Shown here piece by piece: positions 31,979 through 39,641 of a stretch of DNA of 64,000 nt. Both the position numbers and the translations under genes were made by a program. Each line of letters starts with the position of its first letter. Position 1 is the first letter of the stretch. The notes below the pieces were generated by a model. That model searched no databases, was not told where the DNA came from, and saw only the letters and a list, made by a program, of their open reading frames with translations. Source of the DNA: Adlercreutzia faecimuris (GTDB lineage Bacteria; Actinomycetota; Coriobacteriia; Coriobacteriales; Eggerthellaceae); NCBI RefSeq assembly GCF_022669055.1, contig NZ_JAJMLW010000001.1:124001-188000 (forward strand), written 5' to 3'.

Positions 31979-32133
31979 GTGGACAAAAACTGGCGATCTC
32001 GCATCTCGGTGGACAAAAATCGGCGATCTCGCAGCCAGAATCGGTGAGATCGGCTGATTTTGTCCATTCTTGGGACAAAAAACCGCGATCTCGCGGTTTT
32101 GCGATGCGAGATCGCCGATTTTTGTCCACCGCC
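31979..32133. repeat. Cluster of five alternating copies of a 22-26 bp motif
   Basis: The 505 bp gap 31875-32379 has no gene. The motif GGACAAAAATCGGCGATCTC occurs forward at 31979-32005 and 32009-32034, reversed and degenerate at 32046-32066, forward and altered at 32072-32094, and reversed at 32105-32130. The copy at 32009 pairs perfectly over 26 bases with the last one. A further perfect hairpin (AAAACCGCGA / TCGCGGTTTT) lies at 32078-32099. The remaining part (32134-32379) is Pro/Ala-type low-complexity GC-rich DNA with no feature. Confidence 0.85.
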
Positions 32134-32379
32134 GCCCACCGGCATGCCCGCGCACGCGCCCGCCGGCCCCGCGCGCCCACCGGCGCGCCCGCCGGCCCCG
32201 CGCGCCCACCGGCTCCGCACGCCCCGGCACCCGCGCGCCCTCGCCGCGCCTTCCGACGCCCCGGCACCCGCGTGCCCGCCCGTGCCCGCGCTCCCCGCCG
32301 GCCCCGCAGGCGCCCCGCCGCCAGAACGAGCGCGGCCGCCCTTCCAGGCGGCCGCGACGGGAGGGAGCCTCGGGCAGCG

Positions 32380-33015
32380 CTACGCGGCCTCGGCCAGGGC
32401 CTCGACGGATTCCGCCGCCAGGGCCACGAGCCGCGCGTAGAAGTCATCCTCGATGCGCGCCGCGTAACCGGCGGCGCGTCCGAACCAGCGGGCGGCATGG
32501 TCGCCGGCGAAGCGGGCGAGCAGCCGCTGGGCTGCCTCTCGCTCCTCCTCCGTGGCGCCGTCGCAGGCGGCCTGGGCCAGCGACGCCATGAACTCCAGCT
32601 CGCAGGCCAGGGCGTCGGGCTTGAGGCCCCGGGCCACCACGCCGCGGGCGCCCCAATCCCCGTGGTCGAACCGCACCGAGCGGTAGCAGGCGAGCACGTG
32701 GTCGGAGTGCTTCGAGCGCAGCGGCCCGTAGCGCAGGACGCCGTCCTCCTCGTAGGCCTCGCGCACGCTGCCTTCCACCAGGGGAAGGTAGTAGGGGCTC
32801 GAGGTCACCACGAAGCGGTTGAAGAACCGCTGGTCAAGCTCGTCGCCCGGCCGCACGTCCGCGAAGCGGTCGTCGCCGAGCGCGTCGGCCACGCGCTGCA
32901 CCGCGCCCACGACCTCCACGTCGGGCTGCTGGGCCAGGGCCCGGGCGACGACGTCGGCCACCAGGGCGAACCCCCGCAGCTGAGCGGGCTCGAGGGTCGG
33001 GGTGTTATCAGACAT
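32380..33015 (-). CDS. TorD/DmsD-family molybdoenzyme chaperone
   Basis: Redox-enzyme maturation chaperone that binds the Tat signal of a molybdoenzyme and helps cofactor insertion before export. The 211-residue product is mostly helical and has the family features TSSPYYLPLVEGSVREAY and KPDALACELEFMASLA (the conserved P-D-x-x-x-x-E-L-x-F/Y-M pattern). Start chosen at the ATG giving MSDNTPTLEP, with AGGAAAGGA upstream. It is the last gene of the selenoenzyme operon, so its client is most likely that catalytic subunit. Confidence 0.85.
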   Translation of the reverse strand: MSDNTPTLEPAQLRGFALVADVVARALAQQPDVEVVGAVQRVADALGDDRFADVRPGDELDQRFFNRFVVTSSPYYLPLVEGSVREAYEEDGVLRYGPLRSKHSDHVLACYRSVRFDHGDWGARGVVARGLKPDALACELEFMASLAQAACDGATEEEREAAQRLLARFAGDHAARWFGRAAGYAARIEDDFYARLVALAAESVEALAEAA

Positions 33016-33135
33016 GGCACGTCCTTTCCTATGACCAGGGAAGGCGCGGGCGCCGATGGCCGAAGCCGCCGACGGCCGCGCGAAGGCGGGGCGCCCAACA
33101 GCCACGCAGCCGCCAGGACGCCCCGCGCAAGGGGG

Positions 33136-34044
33136 TTACATGAAGGCCACGGGCAGCGCGGCCATCACCACCAGGTAGCGCAGCATGAAGCCGCCCACCA
33201 GCACGCCGGCGTCGCCGACGAGGGCGAGCGTCTTGCCGGAGCCGTCGTGGGCCACGTCGGCGCCCACCGAGCGCTCCGGGGCCGCGGCGCCCTTGCGGGC
33301 GCGCACCAGCTCCAGCGCGAAGGGCAGCGCCAGGCCGACCACCACGAAGCCCAGCCAGAAGGCCACGGCGTAGGGGCCCGACACGAGCGCGGCCACCGAG
33401 GCCTGCCCGGCGGCGGCCGCCGAGCCGGGGGCGCCGGCCGTCACGGCCAGCAGCACGATCACGAGCGCGCCCTCCACCAGCGGCAGCACCAGGCCGGCCC
33501 GCTTGAGCAGGGCCACGCGGCCCACCTCGGCCGGGGCCAGCAGGTGGGTCGCCAGCGCCACCACGGCGATGCCGGTGGACGCGGCGGACACCACGAACAG
33601 CACGGGCAGCACGGCCATGTTCCACAGCGGGAAGGCCGCGCCGGCGTCGCCCAGCAGCACGCCCGTGTAGGCGGCCACGCACAGGGCCAGCGCCACGCCG
33701 ATGCCGTCGAGCCACTTCGGCGTCTCCTTCTTGACCAGCAGCAGCGCCAGGTCGATGACGGCCACCACCAGGAAGACGGACAAGATGATCACGCCCCACG
33801 CCATGACGGAGTTGAGGTTGGTGATGAGGTAGAAGAACCGCAGCGGGTTCTGCAGGCCGGCGTGGGCGTCCACCACCAGCAGCAGCGTGCCCACGGCCAC
33901 GGCCACCGGCCCCACGATGAAGCCGACCTTCTTCATGGTCAGCGCCGGGTCCTTGCCCCAGCCCGCGATGGCGCCCAGGGCGAAGGCCCCGGCCCCCATG
34001 CCGGCCAGGAACAGGTAGCAGGCGATCAGAGCATCCCAGATCAT
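33136..34044 (-). CDS. NrfD/PsrC-type membrane anchor subunit
   Basis: A 302-residue integral membrane protein with eight or nine helices, of the NrfD (PsrC/TtrC/HybB) class rather than the DmsC class found at 5884. Characteristic parts are the N-terminal LIACYLFLAGMGAGAFALG, LVVDAHAGLQNPLRFFYL and the NLNSVMAWGVIILS stretch. It should take electrons from menaquinol for the ferredoxin subunit. Its start overlaps the stop of the ferredoxin gene (ATGA), so both are coupled. Confidence 0.9.
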   Translation of the reverse strand: MIWDALIACYLFLAGMGAGAFALGAIAGWGKDPALTMKKVGFIVGPVAVAVGTLLLVVDAHAGLQNPLRFFYLITNLNSVMAWGVIILSVFLVVAVIDLALLLVKKETPKWLDGIGVALALCVAAYTGVLLGDAGAAFPLWNMAVLPVLFVVSAASTGIAVVALATHLLAPAEVGRVALLKRAGLVLPLVEGALVIVLLAVTAGAPGSAAAAGQASVAALVSGPYAVAFWLGFVVVGLALPFALELVRARKGAAAPERSVGADVAHDGSGKTLALVGDAGVLVGGFMLRYLVVMAALPVAFM

Positions 34045-34673
34045 GCGTTCCCCTCCTCACGACGACGCAGGACGTTGCCGCCCTTGTGGACGGCCGAGAG
34101 CTGCTCGGCGCCCAGCGTCTCGTCGAGGCCGATGTAGTAGACGCGCGGCTCCATGCCCCGGTCCTCCATCAGGCCCTTGGCCTTGTCACCGGCCGCCGCC
34201 AGCTTCTTGGAGATGTCGCTGTCGGGGTCGTTGAGGTCGCCGAACATGCGCGACGTGGTGACGCAGGTGCTCACGCACGCGGGCAGCAGGCCCTCGGTGG
34301 TGCGGTGGTGGCAGAAGGTGCACTTGTCCACCTCGCCGGACTCCAGCTGGTAGCGCACCTGGTAGGGGCACGCGGCCATGCAGTACTTGCAGCCGATGCA
34401 GCGCTCGGGGTCGACCTGGACGGTGCCGTCCTCGGCCTGGTAGCTGGCGCCCGTCGGGCACACCTTCACGCAGGCGGGGTTGGCGCAGTGGTTGCACAGC
34501 TTCGGCAGGTTCGCGCGGGTCACGCGACCGTCGATGCCGGCATCCCAGCTCTCCACCCAGGTGTTGAACTTGGTCAGGGGCGTCTCGTTCTCCTGCCGGC
34601 AGGCCACGGTGCAGGCATTGCACCCGATGCAGACGGACAGGTCGATCAGCATTCCCAATCTCTTGTCACTCAT
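34041..34673 (-). CDS. Four-cluster ferredoxin subunit (PsrB/TtrB/NrfC type)
   Basis: A 210-residue electron-transfer subunit with four [4Fe-4S] motifs: CIGCNACTVACRQEN near residue 15, CNHCANPACVKVCPTGA, CIGCKYCMAACPYQVRY and CTFCHHRTTEGLLPACVSTC. No signal peptide is seen, so it probably travels with the Tat-exported catalytic subunit. It lies 11 bases after the catalytic gene and overlaps the NrfD-type anchor gene by four bases. Confidence 0.93.
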   Translation of the reverse strand: MSDKRLGMLIDLSVCIGCNACTVACRQENETPLTKFNTWVESWDAGIDGRVTRANLPKLCNHCANPACVKVCPTGASYQAEDGTVQVDPERCIGCKYCMAACPYQVRYQLESGEVDKCTFCHHRTTEGLLPACVSTCVTTSRMFGDLNDPDSDISKKLAAAGDKAKGLMEDRGMEPRVYYIGLDETLGAEQLSAVHKGGNVLRRREEGNA

Positions 34674-34684
34674 GGTCTCACCCC

Positions 34685-37600
34685 CTACGCCTTCTCGATC
34701 TTGAACATGCCGCCGCAGCGGCCCGGGCTGGACGCGTCGGTATCGGCGATGATGCCCATGCCGCCGTGCTCAGCCACGACCGGGTCGAGCATCATGTGGA
34801 TGCGCGTGCCCGCGGCGATGGCCGGGTCGCCCTTGACCAGCTTGCCGTCGATCTCGACGTCCTGGGCGCCGTAGGCGAGGTGCTCGTAGCCGAACTCGAT
34901 GGAGAACGCGCCCTTCACCTGGCCGTCGCGAACCATGGCCTCACCCTCGGTCACGTCGCCGCGCGGGGTGATGGCGCGGATGATGTCGCCATCCTTGATG
35001 CCCAGCTCAGCGGCGTCCTCGGTGTTGATCTCCATGTAGTTATGGGCGCAGATGTCACGCATGATGGGGCTGTTGGCCAGCATGGTGACCGAGCGGAACT
35101 TCGGCTTGTGCTCGCTGCACAGGAACGGGTACTCCTCGGCGGAGTAGTGATCCGTCATGAGCGACAGGTCGGCGAACATCTGCGGGTTGTAGTTGAGCGT
35201 CGGCGACAGGCGCTTGCCCGAGTACGGGTTGGTCATGAGGGCGCGCTTCTCGTTGTAGACGTAGGTCTCCTTGGCCTTGAGGCCCTTGAAGCGGCCGTCG
35301 GCGCCGCGCTTGTAGTCCATCGGCCAGTAGCGGCCGCCGCGCGAGAGCACCTTGAGGACCTTCGGCCACTCCTCGGCGGTGACGGCCTTCTTCCAGTTGT
35401 CGCCCAGCTCGTCGAGGCCCTGCATGTGGGCCTCCTCGGGCGTGATGTCCTCGACCGGCTCCACGGCGTAGGCCAGGTTGGCGACGCCCTTCAGGTAGTA
35501 GTCGTAGGCGTCGTTGAAGGGGTGCATCTGGCCGTTGACGTCGGGGATGGCGTTCTCGCCCCAGCCGGGCAGCTCGCAGGCCTTCGCCACGTCGATGAGG
35601 AAGGTCTCCCAGCAGATGGGGCGGCCGTCCTCGGTCTTGGCGGTCTCGGGGGCCTTGGCCTCCCAGCGGATGGTGGTGCCGAAGCCGCCGATCATGCTCA
35701 CGGTGGGCAGGCCGAAGCTCTCGTACTGCGTCACGTCGGGGACGATGTAGTCGGCGTACTGCGCCATCTCGCCCACCACGATGTCGCACACGATGTGCAG
35801 CGGCAGGACGGAGGTGTCCTTCAGCTTCTCGATGGCCTCATCGCGCATGGCGCCCGGGGTGGCCTGGATGACGTTGCACATCCAGGTCATGAGGATCTTG
35901 CACTGGTAGGGGTACTGGTTGACGATCGACATGATGGCCTGAGCATCGGACTGCGGGGCGTTGGTGTACCACGGAAGCATCGGCTTCGGGTCCTTCTCGC
36001 CCGCGGCGACGCGGTTCTTGTACTCGTCGGTCTTCTCCCACGCCTTGCCGCCGCGCGAGATCATGGCCGCGTTCTTGGCGGACACGTTGGGCAGCCCGGC
36101 GATGGTGGTCAGGTCGTAGCAGGCGCCCTTGCCCTCGGTGACGGGGGACTGGCCGGACGGGAAGCTGCCGCCGGTCATCTGGTTGGAGCCCATCATGGCC
36201 TTGAGCAGCTCGCGGCCGGCCGGGGTGTCGAAGCCGACGACCGAGGCGGTCGAGGCCGCGGCGGCCTGGACGGACACCTTGTAGCCGTGGGAGCCGAACT
36301 CCTTGCCCATGCGCTCGATCTCGCTGGCGGGGATGCCGGTGATCTCGGCGTACTCGTCGATGGTGCGCTCGTTGACCGAGTCGCGCAGCATGCTGAAGCC
36401 GGTGCGCACCTTCACGCCGTTGACCTCGCCCTCGAAGAAGAGATCGCCCTTGGCCGCGTCGGTGTGGAGCGCCGGCGCGCCGGTGGCGGCGTCGATGACG
36501 ACGTAGTAGGTCGGCTGCGTGGTGGCGGCGGGGTCGGCCGGCGGCTCCTCGAGCCCGGCGTCGGCCGCGCGCATCAGCTTGCGGTAGTTGGGGTGGTTCT
36601 CATCGGTGATGACCAGGTAGGTCGCGTTGGTGTAGCCACCGTAGCCGGCAGCCTCGGCGGCCTTCTGCGTGGGGCACGCCATGGCGACCGCGTCGAAGGT
36701 GTTGTCACGGATGAGGATCTGCGCGATGGCAGAGTAGAAGGCGCCGTTGGTGGCGGGCTTGATGGGCACCCAGTTGATGCCCTCGGAAGCCGGCGTGATG
36801 ACGCCGTTGGCCAGCGTGGGATCGAGCACGTCGATCTTCAGCTTACCGGTGCGCAGCGCATTGGCCGTCTCGCGGCCGATGTACTGGAAGTTAGAGCCGT
36901 TGCCGCCCGGGAACGCGCCCGACCAGAGAACGTACTCGACCCCGCCGATGGTGTCGGGGGTGGTGCCAGAACCGGATGAATAGAGCGAACTCGCTCCGCC
37001 TGCAGCGCCTCAACTGGAGTTGTGGCTGAAGTTGTTCAGGGTTCCGAACGTGGTGGCGAAGCGCGTGTTGAGCTGGCGGCGACCGTCAGCGCGCGTGTTC
37101 ATGACCGCGATCTGGTTGGACTTGGGGCCCAGGTCGGGCTGCTCGGGGTTGAGCGGGGTGACCGTGTCGTGGACCTCCTTGAAGCCCTCGACGTGCTGAT
37201 CCTCGCCCAGCTCGGCGAAGATCTTGCCGCCCTCGGTGACCTCGGTGATGAGCTGGTCCCAGCTGATGGGCTTCCACTTGCCCTCGCCGCGCTTGCCGGC
37301 GCGCTTGAGCGGGACGGTGATGCGGTCGGGCTGGCTCACGCCGTCGAGCGTGCCGTTGCCGCGGCCGCAGATGGTGCCGTGGGTGATGGCGCCGTGGCCG
37401 TTGGCGTAGCTCATGGAGCGGTACGCGTCCTCGAGCGGCGCCTCGAAGTCGAGCTTGTTGCCCGCGCAGGCGGGGTTGTAGGGGTTGCCGCCCACGCCGA
37501 TGACGCGCCCGGAGGCGCGGTCGAGCTTGATGCGGTTGCCGCAGGTGCTGTAGCAGCCCACGCAGCTTGAGTAACGGACGATGACGTCGTCGTTGATCTT

Positions 37601-37789
37601 GACGTCTCCCGTCTTGGGATCGACGCTCGCCTCGATGGGCTTGCCCTTCTTGGGCACGGGGAACTCGGCGTCAGCGGCAACGGCCAGATCGGGTGTGAGG
37701 GCAGAGCCCGCACCTCCCGCCAGCGACGCTGCGCCCAAGACACCCATGGCCCCGAGGAAGCGACGTCGATCAATGTTCAAAGAAGGCAT
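34685..37789 (-). CDS. Selenocysteine-containing molybdopterin oxidoreductase catalytic subunit
   Basis: Read through an in-frame TGA at 37010-37012, this is one 1034-residue protein. It has a Tat signal (DRRRFLGAMG, residues 7-16), a [4Fe-4S] site (Cys76, Cys79, Cys83, Cys141 in TICGRGNG), KRAGKRGEGKWKPISWDQ, and then FSHNSS-TGA-GAAGG. The TGA is codon 260, where DMSO-reductase-superfamily enzymes put the molybdenum ligand (Cys, Ser or Sec). The 61 codons between the TGA and the next ATG are open and family-like (GGVEYVLWSGAFPGGN), so this is not two genes. A hairpin lies at SECIS distance. Size and its ferredoxin plus NrfD partners resemble tetrathionate, polysulfide/thiosulfate or oxyanion (arsenate, selenate) reductases; the acceptor cannot be named. 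The alternative, a nonsense mutation exactly at this codon, seems much less likely. Confidence 0.85.
36982..36997 (-). promoter_or_regulatory. Candidate bacterial SECIS hairpin
   Basis: Downstream of the TGA the minus strand forms GGAGCG-AGTT-CGCTCT, a six-pair stem (one G-U) with a G in the small apical loop. The loop is 19-22 bases after the TGA, inside the usual bacterial SECIS window. The stem is short, so the call needs folding and SelB-model support. Confidence 0.55.
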
Positions 37790-37981
37790 TGATCTCTCCT
37801 ATGGTTCTTTCGGCGGTTCCTTTTGCTGGACGGCGCGTGCCGCCCCCTCCCTCCGCCGAAGGCCGATGGACACCCCTTGGGGCAGATGTGTTCCCCCGCA
37901 ACCGGTTGCGCGTCCGGTCGGCAGGGGCAGACCCGCGGGAAGTCCCTCTTGCGTGTGTGCGATCTTTGGCCAAATGCACGG
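37790..37981 (-). other. Long 5' leader of the selenoenzyme operon
   Basis: About 190 bases separate the predicted transcription start from the ATG. The leader contains palindromic patches, including CAACCGGTTG and a GGCCTTCGGC hairpin. I could not match it to a molybdenum-cofactor or other riboswitch by eye. No ORF in it looks real. Confidence 0.4.
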
Positions 37982-37987
37982 CTAGAC

Positions 37988-38039
37988 ACTGTAACGTGTC
38001 GGTTTGGTAACGTAAATGATGAATTATTGCTCATCATTT
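37988..38039 (-). promoter_or_regulatory. Selenoenzyme operon promoter with activator-type dyad
   Basis: Minus strand: TTTACG (38011-38016), 17 bases, TACAGT (37988-37993). A perfect 9 bp dyad AAATGATGA-N8-TCATCATTT (38014-38039) overlaps the -35 box and is centred near -45, the same placement as the dyad at the dmsABC promoter. Confidence 0.55.
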
Positions 38040-38103
38040 GGCGGCAAGCGGGTTTTCAGGACTGGCAAACGGTAGTTAGTTTGGAGAAACTGTGGCTTTG
38101 AGC

Positions 38104-38113
38104 GGGGGGGGGG
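38104..38113. repeat. Homopolymer tract of ten G
   Basis: A run of ten G in the gap between the prepilin peptidase stop and the selenoenzyme promoter, about 120 bases upstream of the predicted transcription start. Such runs can slip during replication; no gene frame depends on it. Confidence 0.8.
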
Positions 38114-38164
38114 TAAATCTGTTACGAGCCGTTGCCGAGCTGTGCGATTGGTGGAAAAGGGCGT

Positions 38165-39046
38165 TCACAGAAAAACCATGGAGAGCAGGGCCATGCCAGC
38201 GCCCACGGCAATTCCCGGCCCAAACGGAACCGCTCCCAGAGCGTTGCGCTCCGAAGACGGCGCGCCGCCAGCAGGGTGCGAAGCGTCAGATACCGGGTGG
38301 GGGTATGTTTCACGTGAAACATCTGTTTCACGCCCATCGAACGAGGAATCCGGCCGAGAGGCAGACGCGCGAGCCGTGGGGGTGGGGCCCGCGGGGGTGG
38401 GCGCTGCGGGGATGGGGCTGGCGGGGATCGCGGGCGCGGGCGCGGGGCTCGCCGGGGTGGGGGCCGCCGGGGTGGGGATCGCGGGCGCGAGCACCTCGGG
38501 CGCGGGGCTCGCCGGAACGGACGGCGCAGACGCGGAGCTCGCGGGGGCGGGAGCCACGGGCGCGGGGGCCGCGGGGGTGGGCGCGGGGGCCGCCGGGGCG
38601 GGGATCGCGGGCGTGGGGGCCGCGGGGGCGGGACGTGGGGCCCAGCCGAGACGCGGGAGGAGGAGCGCGAGCAGCAGGGAGATGAGGCAGGCCGTCAGCA
38701 GGCAGACCAGACCGCCTTCGATGCCGAGGAAGAGCCCCACAGCGGCCATCAGCTTCACGTCCCCGCCTCCCATGGCGCGACGCCCCGCCAGCGCTTCGAA
38801 GGCAAGCGTGACCGCCAGCAGCCCTCCTCCGAGCACCAACGCCCCCAGCAGACCATCGGCAACCGACAGAGCAGGAACGAGAGCACCCTCAGGATGCGTT
38901 GCCGCCAACGCGATACGCCAGACGATCCACACAGCCGCCAAAGCCGCCACGATGCCGTTGGGAATCCGCAGCTCGCGCAGATCATCCCCTGCCGCCACCA
39001 CCAGCAGCAGCATGAACGACCCATAGGCCAGCAGTGTGACTATCAT
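38165..39046 (-). CDS. A24-family prepilin peptidase with low-complexity insert carrying parS
   Basis: Membrane aspartic peptidase that processes type IV or Tad pilins. The two catalytic aspartates are in DDLRELRIPN (residues about 21-30) and GGGDVKLMA (about 93-101), the GxGD motif of the family. About five to six hydrophobic helices are seen, ending in GAVPFGPGIAVGAGMALL, the usual last helix. Between residues about 135 and 265 there is an Ala/Pro-rich insert of some 130 residues not found in the family. That insert contains a perfect parS site, read here as DVSRET. AGGAGG precedes the ATG. No pilin or Tad genes are nearby. It may still be active, because the insert lies in a loop between helices. 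Confidence 0.85.
   Translation of the reverse strand: MIVTLLAYGSFMLLLVVAAGDDLRELRIPNGIVAALAAVWIVWRIALAATHPEGALVPALSVADGLLGALVLGGGLLAVTLAFEALAGRRAMGGGDVKLMAAVGLFLGIEGGLVCLLTACLISLLLALLLPRLGWAPRPAPAAPTPAIPAPAAPAPTPAAPAPVAPAPASSASAPSVPASPAPEVLAPAIPTPAAPTPASPAPAPAIPASPIPAAPTPAGPTPTARASASRPDSSFDGRETDVSRETYPHPVSDASHPAGGAPSSERNALGAVPFGPGIAVGAGMALLSMVFL
38289..38335. repeat. Extended parS element, copy A (47 bp)
   Basis: This block matches 44275-44321 at 45 of 47 positions. It contains the parS at 38306-38321, a conserved left flank (GGTGGGGGTA) and a third half-site TGTTTCACG at 38324-38332, making the order half-half-spacer-half. Confidence 0.9.
38306..38321. other. parS centromere-like site 3
   Basis: Perfect TGTTTCACGTGAAACA inside the prepilin peptidase coding sequence, within the low-complexity insert. 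Confidence 0.9.
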
Positions 39047-39150
39047 GGAGGCCTCCTCTCCCCCTCAAGGGCATCATCCCATGATACGCAAGCCCGCGCG
39101 CCCTGACGCAGGACGCGCCCAAACCACATCCTCCCTTGATTTCTCACCCA

Positions 39151-39180
39151 AACTTAGAAGAACTTAGAGGAACTTAGAGG
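39151..39180. repeat. Three tandem 10 bp repeats before an ATPase remnant
   Basis: Three copies of AACTTAGARG in a row. The last supplies the GAGG ribosome site, six bases before the ATG at 39187. Confidence 0.75.
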
Positions 39181-39186
39181 CTGCCG

Positions 39187-39594
39187 ATGAGAAGAGAGAA
39201 CCCCTTCACCCCGAGCTTCGGCGAGATACCCGCGCGCCTCGCCGGCCGCGACCAGATACTCTATGACGTGACGAGGGCCCTTGAGTCCGAGCGCCGGCGC
39301 CCCGATCTCACCATCATATTCTCCGGGGCGCGCGGAACGGGAAAGACGGCCCTGCTCGCCCTCAACGCAGAGGAGGCGGAGCGGCGCGGGTGGGTGGCCG
39401 TGTCGACCACCGCATTGCCGGGAATGCTCGAGGACATCGAGATTCGAGCGCGACGGAAGGCCGCGCAGTACCGCAAGCGCCTGCTCGACGCCGGCGTGAT
39501 CGGCGAGAGATGTCGCGGCGTCATCGGGTTCGACCTCCCGTTCTTCCGTGACTACCTAAGCGAGAAGAAGGCGGAAGGGTCGCTGGGGATATAA
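39187..39594 (+). pseudogene. Internally deleted AAA ATPase remnant
   Basis: The 135-residue frame joins the two ends of a longer ATPase. Residues 1-90 are a typical N terminus: RNPFTPSFGEIPARLAGRD, then Walker A in FSGARGTGKTALL (residues about 45-57) and VSTTALPGMLEDIE. Residues about 92-130 look like the C-terminal winged-helix end of the same family (AAQYRKRLLDAGVI, then FDLPFFRDYLSEK). Walker B, sensors and lid are missing. I estimate, from memory of relatives of 350-400 residues, an in-frame deletion of about 250 codons. A short functional protein cannot be excluded, but it could not hydrolyse ATP normally. Confidence 0.6.
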
Positions 39595-39631
39595 GCGCGC
39601 CTGCCCCCTCCAGGGGCGTGGGCAGGCGCGC
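39595..39631. terminator. Hairpin between ATPase remnant and radical SAM gene
   Basis: Perfect 12 bp stem (GCGCGCCTGCCC and complement) with a 13-base loop, between convergent genes. No T-run. Confidence 0.65.
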
Positions 39632-39641
39632 AATCGCAGAC

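Noticed and set aside
32134-32379. Protein-coding frames with repeated PRAPTG-type runs
   Set aside because: Pure low complexity in several frames and no ribosome site; not a gene.
34685-36829. Separate catalytic gene starting at the ATG at 36829
   Set aside because: That start would remove the Tat signal, iron-sulfur site and 61 codons of family-like sequence that continue in frame from the TGA.
37790-37981. Molybdenum-cofactor riboswitch
   Set aside because: I could not recognise the conserved segments of that motif by eye; left as an unassigned leader.
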